From: Charina bottae
Taxonomy: Eukaryota > Chordata > Lepidosauria > Squamata > Charinaidae
DNA: 64,000 nt
Reading direction: 5' to 3'
NCBI GenBank assembly: GCA_023362775.1
Contig: JALMGJ010000008.1
Span: forward strand, 19,692,501 to 19,756,500
Under the pieces are notes generated by a model. That model was given only the letters and a program-made list of their open reading frames with translations. It did not search any database and was not told where the DNA came from. Below are positions 33,209 through 44,719 of the stretch, piece after piece. Within the stretch, counting starts at the first letter, position 1. The number at the start of each line of letters is the position of its first letter. A program made the position numbers and the translations under genes.

Positions 33209-36200
33209 GTAAGTGTATAAATTTATTCTTTGTTGTACTGGTTTTGTTATATGTTAAATCTATTTTACTTCTTTCACAGACTGATGGAGATAAATTATAC
33301 ACACCAAGGAATATAAAGGTAAGTGTAATATATGTATGTATGTTCTGCCTTTTGTGAATCAAATAATGGAGCTTTGTATTATGTGCATCTAAATCAAAAT
33401 AGTAGAGGCACAATGCCCCCAAACAATTATTTTGGTACCTTAAAATCCCACTGATTTCAGTTGAAAAGTTACTGGATTAGGCTTCCCCATCCCACATATA
33501 CTGAGTTTCCTATACAGTATTATTTTTAATATATAAAGATATGTTAAGTGTCTTTTGTTAAGACAGTATTCCCTTTACGTGATTTCACAACTTTTGCTCT
33601 CTTCTTTTGAAAATTCCCTTTTCTCTCCCGTCCCAGCCTTTCTAGTAGTCATTTTTTGCAAAACGTTTTTGCAAAAATTGCCAAATAATAATTGCAAGTC
33701 CTCCTTTCTGACTACTGTGCCACATGAGAGATGAATGCAGTATATGAAGGATAACAGAAAAATAAAAATATATGGCCATGTTCTGCTTTGCAAGTTAGAT
33801 ATGTATAAACAGAATACCAAAAATGGTATGACTTGAATTTCATGTACACAATTCTGCTTGAAAATCCTAGTTCTGCGTTGAGGCATGATGTCAGCTAACA
33901 CATGAAATATGCAGGTGGCACTGTCTGAAAGCAATTAATATTTTAAATGATAAATTTAAATAGATATTGTATATCTCTTCTAATAGTGTGATAATTTTAA
34001 GGAAAGTTTCTGCCTTTACATGATGTTCTTAACCAAGCTGTCAAGAGGGTTGCTTAATGCTGCTTTAATTACAAGGGAATGGCACTATTGAAGAGAATTA
34101 CTGGGGCAGGATGAGGTTTTCTTTAGTCTCCTCACAGCCCTGTTGACTTATGCTGGGGGAGAGAGTACATGAGGAGAATTGGACTCGTGAACTCTCTTCC
34201 CTTGCACGATCTCAGTACCATCAGGAATAGTTTGGGGAAGAGGACGGTGGAGGGGAATGAGGCGTGACCCACTTGATCGCCTTATTCTTCCACCTGCTTT
34301 TCTCAAGCTAAGAAGTGAAAAGAGGTGGAATGTGTTTTTGAGCCCATCCCTGTTTTCTGTCATATCTACTAACTCATAAAAGCTACATTAAATTACAGAC
34401 TGAATGACTTGGACAAGTAGGGTAGAAAGGGACATGTCAAACATTATGTTTCATTCAAGTCAAGAGATGTCTTTCATCCCTAGATAATGATCCTGAAATC
34501 AAAAGTATTTTATATGGCAAAATTTAAGCATGCAAGTCTCTTGAACTTTTAGCAGTAGTTACATAATTCATCTTTTTTTATTGATTATGTGCCATCAAGT
34601 CGTTTTCAACTGTTAGCAACCACATAGATTTTCTCCATGATGATCTATCCCTAACCTGTTCTTTCAAGTCTCCCAATGGTGCACTCATCGCCACTGTAAC
34701 TGAATCCATCCACCTTGCTGTTGGTCGTCCTCTTCTTCTCTTTCCCAGCACTAGAGCCTTTTCCAGAGAGCTGGGTCTTCGTACAATGTGTCTGAAGTAG
34801 AATAATTTGACCTTGGTCATTTGCACCTTGAGTGAAAACTATGGGTTTTGTTCATCCATCGGCTGTCCACAGTATTCTCAGGAGTCTTTTCCAACACCGA
34901 AGTTCAAAGGTGTCAATACTCTTCCTACCCTGCTTCTTTAAAGTCCAAATTTTGCTTCCATAGAGTATCATAGGGTATTCATCTTTTACTGTGGCCAAAT
35001 AAGTTTGAAATGTGAATATGTACCTAAGATCAAATGATAAATTATAAAATAACTGGATGTCTTAAATTGTTCTTTTGAGAGATGTTTTAAAGGTCCCATT
35101 TTACTATTTATATTTCAGTCCCCTTTATTTGACCCCATTCATTTTACTCAGCAAGAATTTTATTCAGACTATCGATTTTGTTTTTTCAGATCACATACCA
35201 AATTGACAAAGGCAAGCAACCTTTATGATCCCTCTATAATTAACAAAATTATTTGGTCACAAGGAATGAAAGCAATCCAAGCAGGCAGAGTTCCACTGGT
35301 CACATGGTTGGGTTCACATACACACTTCTTTAGACACTCACTTAAACTTGTGAGGGCTTGAAAACAAAATGGGCTGTGCAATTTGGATTGGGCTGGATTG
35401 CATGGTTTGTTATGTTGACTCTTAGGCTCTACTTTTCATATTCTTTGAAAAGAAGATTTCAAAGGGTCTCAGATACAGTAAGCTGAAGGTCTTACAGATA
35501 ATACAATAATATATCTGTATTTTCACACAAAAAAGTACATATATATTTTCTATTTCAGTTTTTAGGCTTTTTCTAAATTATTTTTATGTTCCTTTTTACC
35601 TTCCTTTCCTATGAAGTATTTCACCTGACAACCTACAGAAAGAAGGCCTTTGCAAATTTAATCAAGTTTCTCTCCAACTTTAGTTTAAAAGCAAACTCAT
35701 TGATTTTTTCTTACGTATTGCCACAATCTCTACAATGTGACTCTTCTTGAAACCTCACAGCTTAAAGCATGAAGGCTGGAAAAAGGAGGGAACTGGTTAA
35801 ATGTGCATTCCTATTTCCCCCCCCAATATTCAAGTCATCATATCTTCAGGCAAACACCTGAAGAAGGCTAGGTTACCAAGACCTTCCTTGTATGAACCTA
35901 AACTTCACTTTAAGGTAAAGGTTCACCCTGCACATTTGTGCAGTCGTGTCCGACTCTAGGGGCTGGTGCTCATCTCTGTTTGTTAGTTGAAGAGCCAGCG
36001 TTGTTCGAAGACGCTTCCACGGTCATGTGGCCGGCATGACGCACGCGGAACGCTGTTACCTACCCACCGAAGTGGTACCTATTCATCTACTTGCATTTGC
36101 ATGCTTTCAAATTGCTCGGTTGGCGAGAGCTGGGGCGAGTGCGGGAGCTCACTCCGTCACGGGGGACTAGGGATTTGAACCTCCAAACTTGCGATCTTCT

Positions 36201-38182
36201 GATCGACAAGCCTGGTGTCTTACCTGCTGAGCCACCATGCCCCTTAAACTTCACTTTAGGTCCACTTTTTATAGTCCGTTTGGGGGAAACTCATTGCTTT
36301 TTGTATGGCTCCTTCTTTTCTCTTCAATCATTGCAGCCTACAGTATATATTTCTATGTATTCCTGCTGATCTATAACAGCAGATGGACATAAAGACCAAG
36401 GTCACTTTTACAAAAATCACCTATTATTTATGTAGGATGTCTTTTCCAACACTACTACAGCTACCGCCAGCACCACCAAGTCAGCCATCTAGTGAGTAAA
36501 GTAACAGTTTGGGAAATGCAAAGAGTTAGTGTTCAAAGTGTATTCTTCCCCAGACTAAACAAAACTGAAATTTGGGAATGACATAGAATTTCTCCTTCAT
36601 ATATTACACAAGTTCCAATTCTATTGTGTGTGTACTCAGAAAGGCCACAGATTCAATAGGACTTATTCCCAAGTATGTATGCAGAGGACTATAGGTAAAA
36701 TCTCTGTAATTGTACGTACGTACATACATACATACATACATACATACATAAATCCATCCATCCATCCATCCATCCATCCGGAACAGGAATGAAAGAAAAG
36801 AAAAATCAATGGGAAATATTTGATAAGAAATTATTTCTTAGATTGTTTGCAGTTAATGAATTTATATTGTTCATGCAAATCACATGTTTTATTTCTTTTT
36901 GTAATATATGACACACTGCTTATTTAAGATGAACTGTACAAGAATGGCCATGGAATGTTTTATGAAAGAAGTTGAAGTTTTGAAAGATGAGAATCAAGAT
37001 AACAAAAACATCATTAATATTATTCAGCGTATCCAAAGAAATGTCCATGCTGCTTGGGTAAGCATTTTAAAGCATTAATTTAAATATTTAAAAGCTAAAA
37101 TTCATAAGTATTACCTACATCTTTAAAAATAACCCAACACAAGAACACAAAAGACTAGATCCTAGTTCACATTACTCTTGTAAACTACTCATGAGATCTT
37201 AAGAGAGTCACTTTTATGCAGTTCACAAAATAAAATTATCTATTTATCATATAAGTCTTTAATAAAATGTCATTTAAGACAACACAGGAAGCTACATTTT
37301 GATTGCTGCTCTCAAAAAGAATTTATAGCTCACCATTGTGATATTAACAGTTTATGCCAAAAGAAATAGTACATTTTGTTCTACAATTAAAATTGTGACC
37401 GGTAACACACAATCCTGTTTTTTTTTAACTTGTTCAATCATGTCCGATTCTTGAATCTGCCTAGACAAGTCCCTGCAGTTTTCTTGGCAAGGATTTTCGG
37501 AAGTGGTTTGCCATTGCCTCCTTTTTAGGGCTGAGAGAAAGTGACTGGCCCAAGGTCACCCAGCTGGCTTTGTGCCTAAGGCAGGACTAGAACTCATGGT
37601 CTCCCGGTTTCTAGCCTGATGCCTTAACCACTACACCAAACTGGCTCTCTAAGAACTGGTACTAGAACTGGTACTAATGTGAAAATTGGGAATGGAATTC
37701 ATATGTCGATCCTATTCTATGAAATCAAACTTGGGCTGCTGAATTCTTTCTCTTCTCAGCATGTTAGCAACAATGTGTAGAAAGATACAGATCAGTTTCT
37801 CCATTTTCAATCTGAACTCAGTTATATTTATCTATGCAAATCTTGATTAGAGATCAAACACACATCCTGTTGGGCAGGTTGGTTTCAGAAACAAATTGTA
37901 CAGATTGACATACTTGCTATAGCTATTTTTTCTTCCTTAATTTTTTGTTAGCAATATAAATCATGTTTGTAAAACGACATGGAAGCCCTCCCTCTCATTT
38001 CTCTTTTAGATGAAATGATTAACTACAGTTTCATATATCTTTAATTGCAGAGAGAAGATCTACACAATGTTACCCAAGAGAATGCATGTCCTCAGTGTGA
38101 AATGTATGAAGCCCAACATTCTGAAGTTTTTTTGAAACACCTGATTGAATTTCTGCAGTTTATACGTTACATTGGACTTTGA
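33080..38182 (+). CDS. IL2: Interleukin-2, complete coding region in four exons
   Basis: Secreted T-cell growth factor acting through IL2R beta/gamma-c. Exons are 33080-33208, 33280-33318, 36929-37057 and 38051-38182. All junctions are phase 0 with AG/GT borders, encoding 142 residues. Residues 1-19 form a hydrophobic signal peptide ending SVNG. Helix A (ILADINMLL) keeps an Asp aligned with human IL-2 Asp20, the IL2R-beta contact. LYTP in exon 2 and the four-cysteine pattern (CTRMAMEC in exon 3, CPQC in exon 4) match chicken IL-2. The C-terminus FIRYIGL resembles chicken FVRYLQK. There are two N-glycosylation sequons (NCT, NVT). The start codon sits in gccacaATG, the same context as human. 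An in-frame ATG at 32999 was rejected because the preferred TATA lies downstream of it. The short 39-bp exon 2 is typical of IL2. No disabling change is seen. Confidence 0.9.
33280..33318 (+). CDS. IL2: IL2 coding exon 2
   Basis: 13 codons (TDGDKLYTPRNIK) between acceptor tttcacag and donor gtaagt. Too short to show as a long open frame; found from the splice sites and the LYTP match to chicken IL-2. Confidence 0.85.
34565..34995 (-). mobile_element. Old Bov-B/RTE 3' fragment in IL2 intron 2
   Basis: The minus-strand frame reads KLFYFRHIVRRPSSLEKALVLG and RRGRPTARWMDSVT as separate blocks, the C-terminal end of an RTE ORF2. It is more diverged than the 11-18 kb copies, so it is an older insertion. 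Confidence 0.7.
35913..36244 (-). mobile_element. Sauria-type tRNA SINE in IL2 intron 2
   Basis: Reversed full-length copy. Target duplication taaacttcacttta at 35899-35912 and 36245-36258. Confidence 0.92.
36713..36779 (+). repeat. (TACA)n(ATCC)n microsatellite
   Basis: Tandem tacg/taca units pass into atcc units, about 150 bp upstream of IL2 exon 3. Confidence 0.85.
36929..37057 (+). CDS. IL2: IL2 coding exon 3
   Basis: 43 codons, from MNCTRMAMECF to NVHAAW, with donor gtaagc. The acceptor tgcttatttaag has a weak polypyrimidine tract. Carries two cysteines six residues apart and an N-C-T sequon. Confidence 0.88.
37424..37650 (-). mobile_element. CORE/MIR-like tRNA SINE in IL2 intron 3
   Basis: Reversed copy with 3' end near ttcaatcatgtccgattct and head gagccagtttggtgtagtgg at the right. 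Confidence 0.75.
38051..38182 (+). CDS. IL2: IL2 coding exon 4 and stop
   Basis: Acceptor tttaattgcag, 43 codons, then TGA at 38180-38182. Encodes N-V-T, the CPQC pair and helix D with FLKHLIEFLQFIRY. Confidence 0.9.
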   Translation, partial: REDLHNVTQENACPQCEMYEAQHSEVFLKHLIEFLQFIRYIGL

Positions 38183-38756
38183 AGAACACTATACATTTCA
38201 ATCAAAAATTCTACTTGGTTATTTAAACTATGCTTTGAATTATTTAAAATCTAATTTGTTCTTTTTTGCTTTGCTTAATATAATATAAAAGAGTGTAGCA
38301 GAAGTTAACAGTTCAAATGTTAGTTTAAGATTAGAGCTGACCTCTGTCCATAAAGACGTATTTAATGTATACTGTACGTATCCGGTATGAGAAGTTGAGT
38401 AACTTTATATCAATTCATAACTAGTTACATTATCCTCACCTAAGCTGCTGCCTTTCAAATATGGTGGACAACTCTCAGTCCTAATTTTAATTTCCTGATA
38501 GTGTCTGAAACTCACACAACAGTACTTCAGAAATTTTTATTCTTATCAGATTTTTCTTACTATAACAATAGTAATATAATGTGTAACAATGAAAGGAAAC
38601 AAAAATAAGAGCCCAAATCCCACAAATATTTGCAAAACTCTCCCCCCCCCCAATATATTTATATTTCATTATTTCTATCCACAGCTCTAAGAAATTAAAT
38701 CCACAAATTAAAATTATTAGGCGGACATGAAGTATAATAAATAATTCAGTAATAAA
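38183..38756 (+). promoter_or_regulatory. IL2: IL2 3' UTR with AU-rich elements and poly(A) signals
   Basis: Several ATTTA pentamers follow the stop (near 38220, 38241 and 38360), as expected for an unstable cytokine mRNA. AATAAA occurs at 38736-38741 and 38751-38756. The UTR limits are inferred, not seen. Confidence 0.55.
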
Positions 38757-39050
38757 GAATCATTGCCGTTGGGCTGCAATGAGCTATAGCTGGAAAAGCC
38801 TCAGTTGAGCAGAGACTCTGCGACTGTTGTGGGCAGCTTGTACTGCCTCCAGCAGCAGCTTCCAAGGACTAATACTTTTATCCCATTCATTGGACAATAA
38901 AATCCTCAAACATTCCCAAACTCAAAAGGTATAACTATTTAAAAAAAAAAGTTTACAGAGGAAAGCCACGGAAAAGAATTAATGTTTCTTTTCAGTTAAA
39001 TGTTCTGCATGAACAATCAGTTAATATATGTTGGTATTTCAAGTACTGTT

Positions 39051-39454
39051 TAACATGAATGAGACGTTTTTGGCCAGTGAATGGTCAGATGGTATTACAG
39101 TACTTGAAATTTTATTTGCAAGGAATGTATCTAAGAAGTCCACTGAGGGTTCTAGAGACAGCAAACTTGATTAGGTCAGGAATAATGCACTGACAGGCCA
39201 CGGGCAGCATGGGGCTTCCTAAAAGCTTTGTTGAAGGCAGCAGTGTTGTGATTTCAATTTCAGCACTCTGGAAGATGAAGCTGAGCTCTTCTACCTTCAT
39301 GTTACCTAAGCTTTACACTGATATGATAGCTGGGTCTTCAGTGGTATTGTACATGCTGTTGAACCCTATGGTATTATATTCAATTATCTGCACGAATGGT
39401 TCCATAATAATACAGTATGACCATTCACTGGCCAAAAACTTCTCATTCATGTTA
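39051..39454. mobile_element. Inverted-repeat element with a minus-strand open frame
   Basis: 37-bp inverted repeats (starting taacatgaatgaga) at 39051-39087 and 39418-39454 with one mismatch. A second 14-bp inverted repeat (atttcaagtactgt, 39036-39049 and 39097-39110) overlaps the left end. The minus-strand interior is open from about 39484 to 39112 with a single stop and includes LPSTKLLGSPMLPVACQC. Not recognised. Confidence 0.5.
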
Positions 39455-39713
39455 TTGCCCTATTTCAGCCATTTGTCTTTGTAATCAGAGAATGGGGCAA
39501 AAAGCAGTCTCAGATCCAAGTCCCTGTTCACTATGAGAATCCAACTTAAAGCAGCTCCGACAGATGGCTATCTAAGATTCCTCCTGGACATATCCAGTGA
39601 AGGAAAACCCACCAACTCTCTGGGTAATTGATCTAGTGCCAAAATGTTCTTTTAGTTAGAAATTTTCTTCTAACGTTCAGTTGAAATCTGCCTTAATGTA
39701 ATCCATTATTCTG

Positions 39714-40046
39714 ATATTATTTTGATATTATTCACATATCAAAACAACATATTTTATGGGTGGCCAAGACCCAAAAATAACATATAACACAGCACTGTAT
39801 TTAAGCAAATCAATAAGCTTGACATCTACATATGTGGGGTTGATCGGGGTAAACTGTAGGGGTGGCACAGAAATATGATGTGTATTTTCACTTAAATGTA
39901 TATTTAACTACAGTATTTTTATTTACTTCTTATTCAATTTGTCTTTTATATTAATTTTATTTAGTTTTAATAACATTTATTGTATAATCTTGTATTTTGA
40001 TATGGCCTAAGGGCTAATCAATAAACTTTGATTTGATTTTGATTTG
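39714..40046 (+). mobile_element. LINE 3' end with gatttgatttt tail
   Basis: Ends ggcctaagggctaatcaata and (TTGAT)n-like repeats. Flanked by attattctg at 39705-39713 and 40047-40055. Heavily 5' truncated. Clade not assigned. Confidence 0.6.
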
Positions 40047-40059
40047 ATTATTCTGTGCT

Positions 40060-40121
40060 GGAAGGAAGGAAGGAAGGAAGGAAGGAAGGAAGGAAGGAAG
40101 GAAGGAAGGAAGGAAGGAAGG
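40060..40121 (+). repeat. (GGAA)n microsatellite
   Basis: About 15 tandem ggaa units. Confidence 0.9.
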
Positions 40122-40204
40122 AGGTCTTGACCTATGACTTCATTTCAGGTATTTAAAGAATGTTTTCATATCCCCTCTCAGTACTCTTTTCTTAAATCTA
40201 AACA

Positions 40205-40945
40205 TGCCCAGGATGCAGAAGATGAACAGATTGATCAGTTTTATGGCCAAGTTCAACCTGAAATCAACAGAACACACAAGCAAGATGTGCTGCTTGTGGG
40301 TGGAATGTATGAGGTAGGAAACAGAAACGAAGCAGGAGAATGACTTAACGATTTCTGCCTATCCGATTACATTTTCACTGTTAACACATTCAAACAACCA
40401 AAGCAATGCCCATTTACAGTATATACAGTATGTGTGTGTATGTGTCTGTGTGTAGGTATGTGTGTGTGTGTGTGTATGTATGCACGCATGCACACACACA
40501 CACATCAAATTGACATATTGTTGGTATAAGAAGGTGGAATAGCTCTGTTATAACAGCAAAGTCATGGCCAGGAGCTGACTGTAGAACAGATTACAAACTC
40601 TCAAGTGCAAGTTCAGTGTCATGCTGAAGTGGAAAAATAAAGGCAACCAGTTTCCAGATGTTCAAGCTGCTTTTAGAAAAAGCCATGGAACAAGAGACAG
40701 TATTGCTGATGCACACTGGATAGTTGAGAAAGCCAAAAAATAACAAAATGAAGTCAGTATGTGCTTCAAAGATTACAGAATGGCCTTCAGTTATGTAACC
40801 ATGTCATTCTGTGGAATGTTCTTGGGAAAATGGGAATCCCATTTATGATGGCACATAATCAATCAATCATTAAATCAAATTGGAAGAACGGTAGTATTCA
40901 CTGGGGTATAAGAGGGAGGGGAGGGAAAGCACAATCAGGCTTTCA
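40205..40945 (+). mobile_element. Old Bov-B/RTE fragment with internal deletion
   Basis: The plus-strand frames retain EDEQIDQFYGQVQ, KQDVLLVGG and GNRNEAGE (endonuclease) and then, after a gap, FPDVQAAFRKSHGTRDS and CFKDYRMAF (RT), with stops and shifts. Same arrangement as Bov-B ORF2 but strongly decayed. A (TG)n/(CA)n tract is at 40432-40504. Confidence 0.7.
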
Positions 40946-41691
40946 AGTTTCTATCTCAATAAAGTATAGTTCCAATCTTCCTGTGAAGACGTTGTCTTGA
41001 TCTGGTCTACCTTGTAGGGCTGACAACATATGAGCCCCAACCCATCAATTAATCAACATTTTGCACAAATAACTTAAGTGCTTTAAATTGAACGTGCCAG
41101 TATATGGGAGTTGGAGATCTCAATTGTTACCGATGGATGCATGCCATGCCATTTCTGTAAATAAAGCACTGAGCTTGCCCCCATGTTTCTCCATAATCTC
41201 TAAAGCTGGGGGTCCTTTTTGATAAGGGGATAAATTTGACACAGAGGATTCCTGTCCCTTGTCCAGTTAGTACACTATGATCCACTGAGGGAAAGCACAG
41301 TCTGCAATAAGTGGTTCAAGGTGCTTCAGAATGCTCACGTTGCTTTTTAAACACTGAAGCCTCTAGCTGTACCTGAAGCAACTGAGAAGCCACATAAAAC
41401 AGCTCATTATGAACAATCACTCATCTCAACTGCTGCAGCCTCTTGAGGGACACCAACCAGTGTCTTCTCCTTGCTCTCTAAACACTGAAGAGTCTAAGTG
41501 CTACTGAGGGGTTCAGAGTAGGTAGCCTTGGTCAACAGCAGAGTAAGACACAAGCAAACACTCAGCCCTCCAGTGGAAATTCAACACAAATAATACACAA
41601 ACTTCAACAAACAAAAATACTTGCTGATAAATAACCCCCCCCCAAGAGACTGTCTCAATTTCTACATCATACTTCTCTTCCTCCTGCAGGA

Positions 41692-42550
41692 CCCCTGCTG
41701 CCTATTTAAGGATGGAGGTAGGACTACCTTCCATCGCTGTTAGAATACACCTTGCATTGTTGGGCCACTATAAGAAATTAGAAAGCCTTCAAGAATCCCA
41801 TCTCGCCAAACTCTGTTTTATCCATTACACAGCTGGAGATTAGTGGAGTAAACTTTTGTCACCCATTTTACAAACGTATTCCCTACCATCTTTGGGAGAA
41901 CTCAGAACTTGGAATAGAGAAAACATTAGAGAGTGGCTTTTTGAAAGGGATGCCAATAAAGATGCAATTACAGTACAATCATCCAAATTTTCATCCTGGT
42001 ACTATCATTATAAAAAACACAGAAGCCTCTCCCAGTACCTGGTTAACATAACCAGTGCGCCACTGAGGGCTTTAACATCCCTTCGCCTGCAGACCACGCC
42101 CTCCGCATATCTCGAAGGGAGATTTTGTAAGCTCCCTGTCGAACGCCTCTGTCCTTGTGGTGTTGGTCAAGTGGAGGATGTTATCCATTATGTCCTCCAC
42201 TGCCTCATTTATAACGAGATCAGGGCTAAATTATTAATGACTGATGAACTCAAGGGCTCTGATGTTGAAAAACTGATTTATCTTCTTGAAGATGTGTTCC
42301 CAACTGTTAGCAACCAAGTTGCTACTTTTGCTCTGCTCTCACTTAAACTTAGGAAGAAATATTTAAGCTTAGTTGTAGCTCTGGCTCTGTTTTGCTGGAA
42401 CCTTTTTCTTATATATTTAATGCTTCTTTTATTATTTTATTTTATAATTTCATTTTATTGTTTTAATGTTATTATATTTTATTGTATTTTATTGCATTCT
42501 TATGTTATGACCTGTGGTTACAACAATAAACTTTACTATTACTATTACTA
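41692..42550 (+). mobile_element. 5'-truncated LINE with C-terminal Cys/His motif
   Basis: Flanked by tcctcctgcagga at 41679-41691 and 42551-42563. The frame at 41856-42380 reads RTWNRENIREWLFERD, LRLQTTPSAYLEGRF, then the C-P-C-G...H-Y-V-L-H-C motif (LCPCGVGQVEDVIHYVLHC) seen at the end of some LINE ORF2 proteins. The ORF then runs into AT-rich 3' UTR and a (TACTAT)n tail. The clade (I/Vingi-like or L1/Tx1-like) cannot be fixed by eye. Confidence 0.7.
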
Positions 42551-42563
42551 TCCTCCTGCAGGA

Positions 42564-43577
42564 GATAATGAAGTAGATAAGAGCTGGTCTTGGTAGTTCA
42601 ATGTGCAATTGGTGATCTTCCTGAAAAATGATGTCACAGTGTACCACACTTCCCAGTAAAAACGAATAAGCATCTTTCTCAACATGGGATAAGAAAACTC
42701 AGCACAGAAAAATGACCAAAAGAAATAAAACCAAACACCAATTTGTCCCAATGGCAGAGCTTAAACAGAAACATGTCACGTACAACAGAAAAGAAAGACC
42801 CCTCCCCAAAGCCTTCCCTCCCTGCCTACTCTCCCCACTCTAAGAACTTCCACCTTGGCATCCATACACAATGCCAAGTAAATGTGGTAGAAACAGTGAA
42901 CTTACCAAAACAACTGGAGATGATCCAATTATTTTTCTTTATTTATTAGCGAATCACTGAACCCTAAACCTCAAGGGGGCCAGGAGCCCAGAATAAAGAT
43001 TTCTGGAGTATATGTAAGTCACAAACTTTGAAACTGAATCCATGTGCAGCACAACTTAGAACTTAATGACCTAGGCAGCAAGGGTAAAGATAAGAAATTA
43101 GGTGAGACCTCTATATTTTTGATGACTGGACACTGCAACAAAGTTTGTTCATCTAACTTCTTTAATATGGCAGGAGCTGTTCTGATAAGAGTCTTATTTG
43201 TCACGGAGTTGTCAGGTCTCCTTAGTAACCCGGTATTTCCTCTTAGATCAAAAGGGGCCCTCTTTTGCCCTGTTTACCACTACTTACAGTACTCTAAACA
43301 TTTATGGTTGCTTTGAAGCTGCAATGTTACAAAAGAAATTTTTCACTTGCATTCAGGTGTTTTCTCTCTGGTTGCTTTTTATTGCAAGTGCATCTACTTT
43401 AAACACTAGAAATGTCTTCCTCAATTCCTCTTTGTATCTTGCCTATTCCTCCCTGTGACAGAATTTTTTTGTTTTTCTTTGTGCTTATAAACGCTTCCAA
43501 ATGCCACCAGTCTGGAGAAAATCAATGAGCTCTGGCTCATTCAACAATGAACCCGTGGTTCAGTAGTCCATCTATCA
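42564..43577. other. Intergenic stretch, nothing recognised
   Basis: No gene or nameable repeat was seen. Confidence 0.4.
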
Positions 43578-43882
43578 CAGGGTTTCTCAACCAGGGTTCT
43601 GTGGAACCCTAGGGTTCTGCAAGAGGTCACTAGGGGTTCCCTGGGAGATCACAATTTATTTAAAAAATTATTTCAAATTCAGGCAACTTCACATTAAAGA
43701 GGTAAGTTTCATTCTTTATTTTTAGTTAAGAACACTGTCAATGCATATATACAGGCCTACACGTGAAACGAACATAATTTTGTAACCTCTGGCCTGTATT
43801 TGAGCCTGAATGTGCAGGAGTTCCCCGAGGCCTGCAAAATATTTCAAGAGTTCCTCCAGGGTCAAAAGGTTGAAAAAGGCTG
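43578..43882. mobile_element. hAT MITE with 8-bp target duplication
   Basis: CAGGGTTTCTCAACCAGGG at the left and GGTTGAAAAAGGCTG at the right, flanked by atctatca at 43570-43577 and 43883-43890. AT-rich interior without coding. Confidence 0.9.
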
Positions 43883-44719
43883 ATCTATCATTTGATGTTG
43901 TCCACTACTATGAGGGCTTCTTATCAAGAGATTTATGACCATCACCTTAAGACTCCAAGGGCTGAAGAGTTCCAAGGGCAATGCTCTGAACTGGAATTGT
44001 GCATAACGAATGTCAGGAGTTCTTCAACTTCATGCCTCCTAAAATACTAAAATGAATTGGTGTGACCCATCCAGCCCCTATGGACAAAATGAATGATTTC
44101 ATTGGGTTTAGGACGGGGCGAGAAATATATTACTTTAAAATTATTTTTAATCTATATATAAGTTAGAAATATAAATAAATAAATATATCAAATAAAGCAA
44201 TGAATAAAACGTTATAAAGTTATTTCATTGGAAATAAGCAATAAATAAATAAAACACCCAGTGGAAATTAAAACTATATTTGAACAGGAAAGATAGGCTT
44301 ATTTTTCTGTAAGTTCAGATTCCCATGCAATCTGGGTTTAATTTTGAAGATTGCCTCTCTCATATATCAAAGTCAGAGGGGGAGGTGCAGCTGGGGGAGT
44401 GTTTCCTTCCTTTAAAAAACTTCTCTTAAACTCCTCCTGAGATACTTCAGCTTGCAAAATATGGTCAGGCTGTAAGTTGCTTTTGGTGGCCTCTCCCCCA
44501 TAGCAGCCAACTGAGGTAACACCCGCTTTCCCTTCCAGTACAGTTATTCCTCCTCCCACTCTTGCCATGTTCTGCTCTCTGCTTCCTCACAGCCTTTCCT
44601 CCCATCTGGTCCATGACAATTCTTCCTAGTCAGAGTCAGACTCTGGGCATAACTCCTCACCTGGAAGCAAATACGGCAACAAAAAGAACCCTCGGGTTTT
44701 GTACACGGTGCTGAAAGTG
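43883..44719. other. Intergenic stretch, nothing recognised
   Basis: Contains AAAT-rich tracts near 44170-44250. No gene was identified. Confidence 0.4.

Larger units (their letters stand above)
39510..40210 (+). repeat. Interspersed repeat split by a LINE 3' end and (GGAA)n
   Basis: 39510-39713 and 40122-40210 look like two parts of one dispersed repeat (cctcctggacatatccagtg, ttttcatatcccctctcagt). A LINE tail at 39714-40046 and a GGAA array interrupt it. Confidence 0.45.

Noticed and set aside
42381..42596. C-terminal extension of the LINE frame into a Leu/Phe/Tyr-rich stretch
   Set aside because: This is translation of the AT-rich 3' UTR and the (TACTAT)n tail. It even runs past the target duplication into host DNA.
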